From positions 248,001 to 312,000 of the forward strand of contig NZ_NQOU01000004.1 in assembly GCF_003576595.1 (NCBI RefSeq): a stretch of 64,000 bases of DNA, in the 5' to 3' direction. The notes beneath the pieces are model-generated. The model did not search any database and was not told the origin of the DNA. It saw nothing but the letters and a program-made list of their open reading frames with translations. Both the position numbers and the translations under genes were made by a program. Shown in pieces: positions 1 through 8,091 of the stretch (the stretch's first letter is position 1; every line of letters begins with the position of its first letter). Source of the DNA: Neopusillimonas maritima. Lineage in GTDB: Bacteria; Pseudomonadota; Gammaproteobacteria; Burkholderiales; Burkholderiaceae_B.

Positions 1-387
1 GGGCGCCCACAACTTACCCATTTCACGCATGCCATGGGCTTTTGCATGCTGCAACAGCTTCATGCGCTTTTCACGCTCCTGCGCACCGGCCTCCCCCGCC
101 GCGATAGGCTCATAACCCGTGTCGAGCAAAGCCAAACGCCGCACCCGTTGGGGTGCCATACGAACAACCTCAAGCGCAACCCGTCCGCCCATCGAATGAC
201 CAGCCAATGAAAAAACAGGGGCGGTCACTTCGGCCAGCACCTTTCTCGCCATGCCCTCGATGGAGCCCAGCTCGGCGTAGTGCGGTACGACCGTATCAAC
301 GCGTTGTCCCATCGCCTGACGTTGATGAACCCATACTGCGTCGTCGCACAACAACCCGGGCAACAGCACTAATGTTTCTTTCGACAT
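1..387 (-). CDS. alpha/beta hydrolase, 3' end beyond the window
   Basis: Only the first 129 codons are visible because the gene runs off the left edge. It starts at an ATG at 387. The text is an alpha/beta-hydrolase fold: an oxyanion-hole segment LLPGLLCDD near residues 8-16 and a nucleophile elbow GHSMGG at residues 63-68 with Ser65 as the likely nucleophile. There is no signal peptide, so it should be cytoplasmic. It follows galD by 15 bases on the same strand and is probably the last visible gene of that operon, where an ester or lactone hydrolase could feed ring-cleavage intermediates. Acid and histidine of the triad lie outside the window, so the substrate cannot be guessed. Confidence 0.85.
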   Translation of the reverse strand, partial: MSKETLVLLPGLLCDDAVWVHQRQAMGQRVDTVVPHYAELGSIEGMARKVLAEVTAPVFSLAGHSMGGRVALEVVRMAPQRVRRLALLDTGYEPIAAGEAGAQEREKRMKLLQHAKAHGMREMGKLWAP

Positions 388-402
388 GAAATATCCTTTG
401 AC

Positions 403-1494
403 TTAACGGTCGGCCCAAACGCCGCGCGGCACGCACACGTGGCCATCGAAAAGCCAACGTGCCGTACGAATTAATGCAGCTTGCGCCACACTCACGCCGT
501 CAGCCGTTCGTTCCAATGCAATTTCCACCCCCATATGCCCAGTGGGGTGCTCAATTTCAAGCTTAATATGATCGCCATCGGGCACCACCCCCACACCCTC
601 GCAAACCGTACCGGGCATGGCAACGGCCGTTGCCACGCTAACCGCCGCCAACACGCCAATTGACGCATGGCAACGGTGCGGAATGAAACAGCGCGTGTTA
701 ACAGCACCGCCGTGTTCAGGTGGCGACACCAAACACATTTTCGGCACCGTGCGTTCAGACACGTCACCCAGGTTCATCATCGGACCGACCTTCAGGCGGA
801 TCGCCTCGATACGCGCCTTCAGCGCCGTGTCGGCATCGAGCGCTTCCCGTGTCTCGTTACCCGTGCGCCCAAAATCCTGCGCCCGCATCAGCACCATGGG
901 CATGCCGTTATCAATGCAGGTAAGCGACACACCGTCGATGACATCCTGCCTCTTTCCAGTGGGAAAAAGTGCGCCGCAACTGGAGCCGGCAGTGTCACGA
1001 AATGCAATTGGAATAGACGCCGCCGTACCCGGCACGCCGTCTATCCGTTGATCGCCTTCATAAACAACCCGCCCACCTGGTGTAGCAACATGTGCAACCG
1101 CTATTTGCCCCGTATTGACCATATGAATGGCAACCGGCGTCACGCCCTCCTGTGCCGCCACTATTCCCGTTTCAATGGCGAACGGGCCTACACCCGCCAG
1201 AATATTGCCGCAATTCTGCCCGTAATCAACCCGCGCTTCGTTAACGACAACCTGCGCAAAAAGATAATCGACATCGGCGTCGGCACGCGTTGACGGCGAC
1301 ACAATAGCGACCTTGCTGGTTAAAGGGTCCGCGCCGCCAATGCCGTCGATTTGGCGCGGGTCGGGCGACCCCATGACAGCCAATAAAACCGCGTCACGAA
1401 CGGTGGCGTCGTCGGGTAAATCGGACGCATGAAAATAAGCCCCCTTCGACGTGCCGCCCCGCATTTGCACACAAGGAATACGCGTTTGCATCAT
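403..1494 (-). CDS. galD: PrpF-family isomerase, 4-oxalomesaconate tautomerase
   Basis: The 363-residue protein has the PrpF/diaminopimelate-epimerase-like fold. Its start carries RGGTSKGAYF at residues 12-21, and GQNCGNIL near residue 93 supplies a conserved cysteine. In gallate and protocatechuate 4,5-cleavage pathways GalD interconverts keto and enol forms of 4-oxalomesaconate before hydration. The PrpF family also contains methylaconitate isomerases, but the neighbours ligK and galB make the GalD role far more likely. It follows ligK by 11 bases. Two adjacent ATGs (1494 and 1491) are equally possible starts. Confidence 0.9.
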   Translation of the reverse strand: MMQTRIPCVQMRGGTSKGAYFHASDLPDDATVRDAVLLAVMGSPDPRQIDGIGGADPLTSKVAIVSPSTRADADVDYLFAQVVVNEARVDYGQNCGNILAGVGPFAIETGIVAAQEGVTPVAIHMVNTGQIAVAHVATPGGRVVYEGDQRIDGVPGTAASIPIAFRDTAGSSCGALFPTGKRQDVIDGVSLTCIDNGMPMVLMRAQDFGRTGNETREALDADTALKARIEAIRLKVGPMMNLGDVSERTVPKMCLVSPPEHGGAVNTRCFIPHRCHASIGVLAAVSVATAVAMPGTVCEGVGVVPDGDHIKLEIEHPTGHMGVEIALERTADGVSVAQAALIRTARWLFDGHVCVPRGVWADR

Positions 1495-1505
1495 CGCCCC
1501 GTGAA

Positions 1506-2201
1506 TTACAAATCATTCAGAGAGTTAACGTAACGCAAACCCTTGGCCTCAAGGCGCTCGCGCATGCCGTAATAATCAAGACCCAATTCCCCGGTTGCCA
1601 GCACCTGACGCGTCTTTTCTTCTTTTTCCATCCGGGCCAACGCGGCCTGAGCAACCTGAGGCACGTCGGCCACTTGCACCACTGCCACACCGTCGTCGTC
1701 GGCCACAATAACGTCGCCGGGGTTAACCAATTGGCGTGCGCAGGTAACCGGAACATTCACGGAGCCCAACGTTTCCTTGACAGTGCCCTGGGCCGAAATG
1801 GCACGCGACCATACCGGAAACTGCATTTCAGTTAATGCACGCACATCGCGACAGCCGCCGTCAATTACCAGGCCCAACACACCGCGCGCCATTAAGGAAG
1901 TGGCCAGAAGATCGCCGAAGTAGCCGTCGGTGCATTCAGACGTGGTTGCAACCACCAGAATATCGCCTTTCTGACACTGCTCAACCGCCACGTGAAGCAT
2001 CCAGTTATCGGCGGGCGGCACCAAAGCCGTAATCGCCGAACCGGCAATGCAGGCCCCCGGCCAAATGGGCCGCATATAGGGTGCCATCAGGCCCAAACGA
2101 CTTTGTGCTTCATGTACGGTTGCAGCACCTGCCTTTTGCAGCAGTGCAATATCGGCCGGGTCGGCACGGGTTACTTTTTGAACGACAACGCCTCGCTTCA
2201 T
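1506..2201 (-). CDS. ligK: 4-carboxy-4-hydroxy-2-oxoadipate aldolase / oxaloacetate decarboxylase
   Basis: This 231-residue protein belongs to the class II HMG/CHA aldolase family with an RraA-like fold. The metal and substrate segment reads GGCRDVRAL around residue 115 and is followed by the conserved [13 protein letters not shown] block near residues 160-172. The enzyme splits 4-carboxy-4-hydroxy-2-oxoadipate into pyruvate and oxaloacetate, the last step of the 4,5-cleavage route. Its ATG at 2201 overlaps the galB stop codon (ATGA), indicating translational coupling. It is also called galC or proA in other organisms. Confidence 0.92.
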   Translation of the reverse strand: MKRGVVVQKVTRADPADIALLQKAGAATVHEAQSRLGLMAPYMRPIWPGACIAGSAITALVPPADNWMLHVAVEQCQKGDILVVATTSECTDGYFGDLLATSLMARGVLGLVIDGGCRDVRALTEMQFPVWSRAISAQGTVKETLGSVNVPVTCARQLVNPGDVIVADDDGVAVVQVADVPQVAQAALARMEKEEKTRQVLATGELGLDYYGMRERLEAKGLRYVNSLNDL

Positions 2202-2944
2202 GCCAGTTCTCCTACCACTGAGGGGGTTAAACGCATATAGCCTTCCGCATACTCGATATTTCGGGCTGCGGTAATGCCTATATTACGCTTGGCCTGCACA
2301 CCGCGCTGTTGCGCAACCCGCGTGTAGTAAGCCCATAAATGTTCTTGGCCGGCCATGCATTCAATCGCCTGGCGCTTTTTATCCCAAACATGGGTGATAT
2401 CCAGAAACGTATTCGGCACCCATTCGCACTGCTCGGTTTGATGCGGTTCAAACGCATAAACCGGCGGCGCGCCCACCACTTTCTGGCCGGGGTTGTGCCC
2501 TTCGGCCTGCGCAATAACGCGTGCCTCTTGTGCAACATGCATCGCCAAGGGGTGATCGAAGTTGTAGGGGTCTTTGACCGAATGGCTTAACACAAATGCC
2601 GGTTGCAATTCGCGATAGACATCGACCAGACGCATTAATGTTTCGTCGGAGATGCGCATGGGGTAATCACCGACATCGAAAAACTCAATTTCAGCGCCCA
2701 AAACATCGGCCGCGCGTTGTGCTTCTTCCTTGCGCGCCGATTTAACCTTATCAAGCGTCATATCGCCTTTACGCCACAGCTTGGCCGACTCACCGCGCTC
2801 ACCAAATGAAAGGCAGATCACTTTCATGCGATAACCCAGCGCGGCATGTACCGCAATCGCCCCGGCTGAACGCCAGACAAAATCGGCGGAATGCGCGCTC
2901 ACCACCAGGCCCGCGCGCTGATCTGTTGTATTTGAATTACTCAT
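2198..2944 (-). CDS. galB: 4-oxalomesaconate hydratase, PIG-L fold
   Basis: The 248-residue sequence is PIG-L/GlcNAc-deacetylase-like, but the usual AHPDD metal motif reads AHSAD at residues 17-21, as expected for GalB-type hydratases rather than deacetylases. GalB hydrates 4-oxalomesaconate to 4-carboxy-4-hydroxy-2-oxoadipate, the substrate of the next gene. It is the first gene of the galB-ligK-galD operon, 114 bases downstream of the co-oriented LysR regulator. No ring-cleavage dioxygenase (GalA, LigAB or PmdAB) is present in the window, so it must be encoded elsewhere. Confidence 0.88.
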   Translation of the reverse strand: MSNSNTTDQRAGLVVSAHSADFVWRSAGAIAVHAALGYRMKVICLSFGERGESAKLWRKGDMTLDKVKSARKEEAQRAADVLGAEIEFFDVGDYPMRISDETLMRLVDVYRELQPAFVLSHSVKDPYNFDHPLAMHVAQEARVIAQAEGHNPGQKVVGAPPVYAFEPHQTEQCEWVPNTFLDITHVWDKKRQAIECMAGQEHLWAYYTRVAQQRGVQAKRNIGITAARNIEYAEGYMRLTPSVVGELA

Positions 2945-3058
2945 TATTACCCCTCGCGAAGATACGAATCATGCAATCAAGCCAGTGTGCCAAAACTGAA
3001 CCGGAGTGACCAGTGACATCGCGCGCAGGGCAATGCGTTTTACTTATACTTATAAAAA

Positions 3059-4279
3059 TTAACTCAGCTCTTTCGCTAATATCTGGAGTTCTTGAATAAA
3101 CAGACGAATGCTTGCACTGGGGTCAGCGTCGGCACGCATCGTCAAACCAATCTGACGCGATGTTTCCTCTACCGCTATAGGCAGAATACTAAACACACCC
3201 GAAGAAATACCGTGGAAAATCTGGCGACGCGACAATAAGGCAAGCCGATTGCTATCTTGCAACAATGCCTGCAACACTATGGCGCTATTCACTTCCAGTT
3301 CAGCAGAAGGCGGGGCAACCCCCGCTGCGCGAAATGCGCGTTCGAACGCCTCTCTTGCAGGCGTGCCGCTTAACGGCGCTATCCAAGGCTGGTCCACAAC
3401 ATCGCGCAGCGTTCTCAACGCCTGCTTTTCCAACGGATGGCCACGCCGCACCACGACTGAAAGCGTATCTTCAAACAACGGTGTTTGCACAACATCACTG
3501 CCCGGCGCGCCGGGGCGCAAGGCACCCACTACGACATCAATATCAGCATGACGCAACTGGTACATCAAGCCATCGTACGTGCCATCCACAATGGTCACTT
3601 TCAGATCATGACGCCGGACCAACATGCGATCAACCGCACGCGGCACCAACACACCGGCTGATAAAGGCAAAGAACCAATGACAATCCGCCCCTGCATCCG
3701 GCCGTCGAACGCCGCCAGATCCTCACCGGCATGACGAAATTCCGCCAAAGCCAACTTCACGCGGCGCAATAAAGCCTCGCCGTTTTCGGTTAACCGGACA
3801 CCCCGTGCGGAACGCTGGAAAAGTTCGCACCCCAGCAGATGAGAAAGTTGCCGCAATGTTTGGTTGACGGCCGGCTGACTCACCCCCAGCCGCTGCGCCG
3901 CAATAGTCTCACTGCGGGTGTCACAAAAAATAATAAACGTTTGAAGATGCCGGTATCCCACCGTGTGAACAAATCGGCTTGTCGCCACCGGCGCGCCACT
4001 TTGATCATGCCCTTTCAGCTCAGTCTCGGCCAACTGAAGCTGCGCCATCGCACGCTCGGCACGATACGACAACAAACGCCCCACCGGAGTTGGCAACATA
4101 CCTCTTGCCGCGCGCTCAAACAAAGGGCGGCCCAAATCGTCTTCCAACTCCCGAATTGCGCGCGCAATAGCCGATTGCGACAACGGCAGAATCAGAGCCG
4201 CCTGAGCGGTGCTTCCCGTTCTACAGACGGCTAGAACAGAACGAAAACGGCGCAAATGAGGCGCCAGCAGGCCGGGCAT
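3059..4279 (-). CDS. LysR-type regulator with two tandem HTH domains
   Basis: At 406 residues this is about 100 longer than a normal LysR protein. The excess is a second DNA-binding unit. One winged HTH covers roughly residues 10-68 (key part SQSAIARAIRELEDDLGRPL) and another covers roughly 109-168 (SQPAVNQTLRQLSHLLGCEL). A single effector-binding domain follows from about residue 195. It lies just upstream of galB on the same strand, so it probably controls 4,5-cleavage genes. The start at 4279 has an AAGGAG ribosome-binding site that sits inside a hairpin (4282-4309). LysR-type family membership is certain; the regulated genes are inferred. Confidence 0.9.
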   Translation of the reverse strand: MPGLLAPHLRRFRSVLAVCRTGSTAQAALILPLSQSAIARAIRELEDDLGRPLFERAARGMLPTPVGRLLSYRAERAMAQLQLAETELKGHDQSGAPVATSRFVHTVGYRHLQTFIIFCDTRSETIAAQRLGVSQPAVNQTLRQLSHLLGCELFQRSARGVRLTENGEALLRRVKLALAEFRHAGEDLAAFDGRMQGRIVIGSLPLSAGVLVPRAVDRMLVRRHDLKVTIVDGTYDGLMYQLRHADIDVVVGALRPGAPGSDVVQTPLFEDTLSVVVRRGHPLEKQALRTLRDVVDQPWIAPLSGTPAREAFERAFRAAGVAPPSAELEVNSAIVLQALLQDSNRLALLSRRQIFHGISSGVFSILPIAVEETSRQIGLTMRADADPSASIRLFIQELQILAKELS

Positions 4280-4281
4280 GG

Positions 4282-4309
4282 AATGACTCCTTTCTGGGAA
4301 GGGGTCATT
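4282..4309. promoter_or_regulatory. hairpin covering the ribosome-binding site of the double-HTH regulator
   Basis: The 11-base arms AATGACTCCTT (4282-4292) and AAGGGGTCATT (4299-4309) are complementary with one mismatch, around a 6-base loop. On the minus strand one arm contains the AAGGAG ribosome-binding site lying 7 bases before the regulator ATG at 4279. The structure could mask the site in the mRNA or be a protein-binding palindrome. It could also serve as an attenuator behind the upstream gene. No long T tract follows, so a simple terminator is less likely. Confidence 0.5.
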
Positions 4310-4343
4310 TTAACGGCCGTGGACGCCGACGTCCTGAATAACA

Positions 4344-5015
4344 TTACAAAGGCATCATGCCATCGAGCACAACAACCGCGGGCTTGAGCGAATCGCCCGA
4401 CTGCACTGCTTTGACCAATGCGCTTAATGTTGTGTGCTCATACCGGTACTGCGCACACGCTTTGTAATAAACCGCCGTTACCCGCAAGGAAGGCGAACAG
4501 CCTATGCGCGTTAAGTCCTGGCTTAAACGGGTAACGCAAAAGCCACCCATGTAGCAAACCAAGGTCATGCCGTTATGCGACAACCTGACCCAATCAAGGC
4601 TCGGCTCATCGACACGCGGCGCAACAAGCGTCACACCGCGCCCAACCTGCGAAGGCATGAGGGGCAGTCGCAATGCCGCCGGATCCAGGGTGTCATCACC
4701 CACATTGACTGGAGTACGCAACCGCGCCACCGAATAACCCGCCCGCCGATAACGCCGCATCTGCCCCAACGCAACCGTTTGGCCCCGCGACTCATTATCT
4801 TGCGGCTCCAACCGGATCACGCGTGCGGAAGGCGGCGCCAGCTCAACCACACTTTGATGAACCCGCGCGTCTACCAACCACACTTCGCTTTCCTGAAGTG
4901 CACGCATGGCTCGCGACGCGGTAAGCGCAAGTGTATTGTGGTTACGTGCCCGCAACCAAAACATGCTGGTTGCGCCGCTGGAGATAAGATGGACGAAAGT
5001 ATTCATACCTTTCAT
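4344..5015 (-). CDS. degenerate uroporphyrinogen-III methyltransferase-like protein
   Basis: The 223-residue protein is recognisable as a tetrapyrrole methylase relative. The N-terminus keeps the frame of the first strand-helix (ALTASRAMRALQESEVWLVD), and the C-terminal half keeps LDW..L......TLVCYMGG and a final PAVVVLDG, equivalent to conserved stretches of CobA/CysG. All catalytic signatures are gone: the GAGPGD loop reads SSGATSM, the GGDPFIFGRG loop reads TPVNVGDD, and the PGITAA segment is deleted. It is probably not an active methyltransferase. It is the last gene of the molybdenum-hydroxylase operon. Its start is uncertain: ATG 5015 or ATG 5006. Confidence 0.6.
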   Translation of the reverse strand: MKGMNTFVHLISSGATSMFWLRARNHNTLALTASRAMRALQESEVWLVDARVHQSVVELAPPSARVIRLEPQDNESRGQTVALGQMRRYRRAGYSVARLRTPVNVGDDTLDPAALRLPLMPSQVGRGVTLVAPRVDEPSLDWVRLSHNGMTLVCYMGGFCVTRLSQDLTRIGCSPSLRVTAVYYKACAQYRYEHTTLSALVKAVQSGDSLKPAVVVLDGMMPL

Positions 5016-5089
5016 GCAAGCAAATAACGTGCCAGAAAGAAATGCTCAAACCCTATTCAGGCTAACGAGGTGATGCCGGCGCGTGCGGC

Positions 5090-6880
5090 TCAATCTGCCT
5101 CATCCCCGAACATTTCCTGCACCACTTTGGCGCGATGCGACAGCACATTCGCCTGGTTCAACGATCCTTTGTCGGTTATTTCCCGCGCGACGGCAGACGG
5201 GGGCTCAGTTGGAATGGCGTAGCAGTCAATTCGTGTGGAGCTGCCCGGATGCATGGCGTTATGACGCGCAATGGCGGCGCAAACATACTCGTGAATAGCG
5301 GGATGATGCGCCAGCGCGGCATAGTTCAAATCATTCTGCCCCACATGACGTCGGGCAACCCCCGTATCCAGAAATACCAGCAAACCAAGGCGATCCCGCC
5401 CCTGGCCGGCAATTACCACATCGGAAACCAAAGGCAATAACTCACCCATCAGCAAACCACGCAAGCGCCCAACCGATACCCAGGTGCCTGAATGCAACTT
5501 GAAATTCTCACTGATGCGGCCTTCAAAAATGATGCCTTTCGACGGTTCGCTTTCATCGGCAAGACTGGCCGCATCACCGCTGCGAAAATAGCCTTCTTCA
5601 TCGAAAACCCGTGCGGTTAAATCGGGCCGCCCCAGATAACCGGGCATCACATTCGGCCCACGCACCCGAAGCTCAAAACGTCCATCGACAGGCGCGAACT
5701 TGATTTCACAACCGGGTACCGGAATACCCACATTGTCGGCTCGATGCGATTCAAAAAACACACCGGTTGCCAAAGGCGCGGTTTCTGTCGCGCCCCACGC
5801 CGTTATCATAGGCACCCGATGCCCCCGCACCAATTCAGCCAATGCCTCAAGGTCGGACCACGTTTGTTGAGGCATGCCGGCGCCGGCATAAAACATAAGG
5901 TCAAGCCGACGAAAGAAGCTTTCACGCAATACGGAATCGTCGCGCATACGCACGACCAGTTGATGAAACGCCAACGGCACGTTGAAATGGATGGTGGGTG
6001 AAATTTCGCGCAAATTGGTAATGGTTTGCTCGAATAATGACCCTATCGGCTTACCCTGATCGATATGCAGGGTTCCACCATTGCACATCGCCAAAAAAAA
6101 CACCTCATTACCACCAAACGTATGATGCCAGGGCAACCAATCCACCAAAATAGGCGGCCGCTCAAGCACAAAAGGGAAAATCTGACGCAACTGCTGCTGG
6201 TTGGCACACAACATGCGATGCGTATTGATCACCCCCTTGGGCGCCCCCGTTGAACCCGAGGTAAACAAATATTTGGCAACAGTATCAAGGCCGACTTTGT
6301 CATTTGCCTGCGTGACCGCGTTGGTGGGCGCTGTACTTAAAACCGCATCTAAAGCGGTATGGCCGGGCACGGCTTCCGGCGTAATCACCTGCAAAGGCAA
6401 ATCGCACACTTGCACTAACTGCCCAACCCAGTCTGTTTGCCCCACGTAAGCCACGCAAGGCTTCAACGTGTCGACGCACACTTTCAGTTTGTCGTGCGCC
6501 CCTTTTTGCGAAACATAAGCCGGCGAAACAGGTGCAACCGGCACCCCAACATAAAGCGCACCCAACAAAAGCGAAGCCGTCGCCAATGAGTTTTCGGCCA
6601 AAATCAACAATGGGTTGTGCGCATCACACCCTTTATCGAGCAAAAACTGCCCCACCGACCGCGCCTGCATCAGCGCCTGCTCGTATGTTAGATGCTGCCA
6701 AGCCTGCGTTTCATCACGTTGCGATAAAAAGACCTGCCCAGGCGCCTTCTGGGCCCACGCAAGCAGGTAATCGGTAATACGCGGTGCGTACTCAGCCAAA
6801 GGTTGGCTACTACGCAAAACAAAACCGCCGTTATCCAGCGGTGAACAAGTGGTTTCAGTGGGGCCGAAGAATGTGGTCAT
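5090..6880 (-). CDS. feruloyl-CoA synthase-like acyl-CoA ligase
   Basis: This is an ANL-superfamily ligase of 596 residues from the chosen ATG; an upstream TTG at 6931 would add 17. The AMP-binding motif is LFTSGSTGAPKG and the adenine loop is AWGATETAPL. The hinge region reads GRISENFKLHSGTWVSVG, the hallmark of feruloyl-CoA synthetases, and the C-terminal catalytic lysine is in EITDKGSLNQ. Such enzymes activate ferulate or related hydroxycinnamates with ATP and CoA. No feruloyl-CoA hydratase-lyase is encoded nearby, so the natural substrate in this operon may be another aryl acid, perhaps one made by the adjacent hydroxylase. Confidence 0.82.
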   Translation of the reverse strand: MTTFFGPTETTCSPLDNGGFVLRSSQPLAEYAPRITDYLLAWAQKAPGQVFLSQRDETQAWQHLTYEQALMQARSVGQFLLDKGCDAHNPLLILAENSLATASLLLGALYVGVPVAPVSPAYVSQKGAHDKLKVCVDTLKPCVAYVGQTDWVGQLVQVCDLPLQVITPEAVPGHTALDAVLSTAPTNAVTQANDKVGLDTVAKYLFTSGSTGAPKGVINTHRMLCANQQQLRQIFPFVLERPPILVDWLPWHHTFGGNEVFFLAMCNGGTLHIDQGKPIGSLFEQTITNLREISPTIHFNVPLAFHQLVVRMRDDSVLRESFFRRLDLMFYAGAGMPQQTWSDLEALAELVRGHRVPMITAWGATETAPLATGVFFESHRADNVGIPVPGCEIKFAPVDGRFELRVRGPNVMPGYLGRPDLTARVFDEEGYFRSGDAASLADESEPSKGIIFEGRISENFKLHSGTWVSVGRLRGLLMGELLPLVSDVVIAGQGRDRLGLLVFLDTGVARRHVGQNDLNYAALAHHPAIHEYVCAAIARHNAMHPGSSTRIDCYAIPTEPPSAVAREITDKGSLNQANVLSHRAKVVQEMFGDEAD

Positions 6881-6954
6881 AAGGAGATTATCTTCTATTG
6901 ACTTCCTCAACGCCACTGAATCCCTTTGCAAACAAAGTTAAACAAGCTACGTAA

Positions 6955-7587
6955 TTAAGTGGAATAGCCGAGCACCAATACAATAATGAGTGCGGCAATG
7001 GCATACCAAATCCAGCGTTGCTGCATTGAAGGTTGTTTGCCACCCGAATCCCGGCCCGCTGCCTGCCCTTTGGATGCGGCATCTTCCGTGGGTTGCGCCG
7101 CGTTGTTCGAGGCCCCAGCACCCGACGCTTCACCCTCACCTGCACCCTCCGGCTCAACCCGCTGTTTAAAACGCTCGAAAAATTCGTCGGCCATTTTCTT
7201 GGCAACGCCGTCGATCAGGCGAGAACCCACTTGGGCCAGCCGGCCCCCGACCTTGGCCTGCACTGAATACTCCAGTTCGGTTTGCCCAGGCAAATCGCCC
7301 AAAACAACACTGGCATTGCCTTTGCCAAAACCGGCAGCACCACCCGACCCATCAAACGTTAGCGTATAAGACTCAGGTGGGTTGATATCGCCTAACGTTA
7401 ACTTGCCCTTGAATTTGGCCTTGATCGGCCCGACCGCTGCGGTCATGACAATGTCGTACTCATTTTCGCCGCTTGCCACAAACTGATCACACCCTGGAAT
7501 ACATTGCTTCAGTACCTCAGGGTCGTTCAACGCCTCCCACACCTGGGCCCTGGGCAGTTGAATAACTTGTTTTCCAATTAACTCCAC
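6955..7587 (-). CDS. CoxG-like SRPBCC protein with C-terminal membrane anchor
   Basis: The first 150 or so of 210 residues form the CoxG (carbon monoxide dehydrogenase subunit G) SRPBCC domain, with the typical PRAQVWEALNDPEVLKQCIPG opening split at residues 12-32. A low-complexity Gly/Ala/Ser-rich linker follows and ends in a transmembrane helix (IWYAIAALIIVLVLGY). CoxG helps to recruit the CO dehydrogenase complex to the membrane in Oligotropha. Here it follows the hydroxylase small-subunit gene by 9 bases and presumably anchors this molybdenum hydroxylase at the cytoplasmic membrane. Confidence 0.85.
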   Translation of the reverse strand: MELIGKQVIQLPRAQVWEALNDPEVLKQCIPGCDQFVASGENEYDIVMTAAVGPIKAKFKGKLTLGDINPPESYTLTFDGSGGAAGFGKGNASVVLGDLPGQTELEYSVQAKVGGRLAQVGSRLIDGVAKKMADEFFERFKQRVEPEGAGEGEASGAGASNNAAQPTEDAASKGQAAGRDSGGKQPSMQQRWIWYAIAALIIVLVLGYST

Positions 7588-7596
7588 ACGACCCCC

Positions 7597-8091
7597 TTAC
7601 GCCTGGCTACCGGCATTGATTCGATCAGCCGCCAGCCGAACCGCCTGAATAATTTCAGGATACGCGGCGCAACGACACAAATTGCCGGCAAGATAATGTT
7701 TGATTTCCGACTCTGTCGGGTTAGGATTGGACGCCAGCAACTGTTTACTCATCAGCAAGAAGCCGGATGTGCAAAACCCGCATTGAAATGCGCCGCAATC
7801 GATAAAGGCTTGCTGAACAGGATCAAGCTGACCCGAAGCATCCAGGCCCTCAACCGTTTCGACCTGGGTACCATCCAGGTCAGCCGCCAGCGCAAGACAC
7901 CCGCTAACCGACTTGCCGTCAACAATAACGGTACAGCAGCCGCACAACCCTTGCCCACAGCTTTCACGCGCACCGTAAAGTTCAAACGTGTTACGCAACA
8001 CATCCAGCACGGAATGATGGGTTTGCACATGGGCCTTAACAGGTTGGCCATTCAAAACAAAACTAATTTGAGTATTGTTGGATTCGCTCAT
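7597..8091 (-). CDS. molybdenum hydroxylase small subunit, two [2Fe-2S] clusters
   Basis: The 164-residue protein has the plant-ferredoxin-type cluster (CGQGLCGCC and a fourth Cys in SGCLAL) and the second all-helical cluster (CGFCTSG and LCRCAAYPEI). This is the CoxS/xanthine-dehydrogenase small subunit arrangement, which passes electrons from the molybdenum site to FAD. The ATG at 8091 is preceded by GGGGGAG and overlaps the large-subunit stop by one base, so it is preferred over the in-frame codon at 8103. Confidence 0.93.
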   Translation of the reverse strand: MSESNNTQISFVLNGQPVKAHVQTHHSVLDVLRNTFELYGARESCGQGLCGCCTVIVDGKSVSGCLALAADLDGTQVETVEGLDASGQLDPVQQAFIDCGAFQCGFCTSGFLLMSKQLLASNPNPTESEIKHYLAGNLCRCAAYPEIIQAVRLAADRINAGSQA

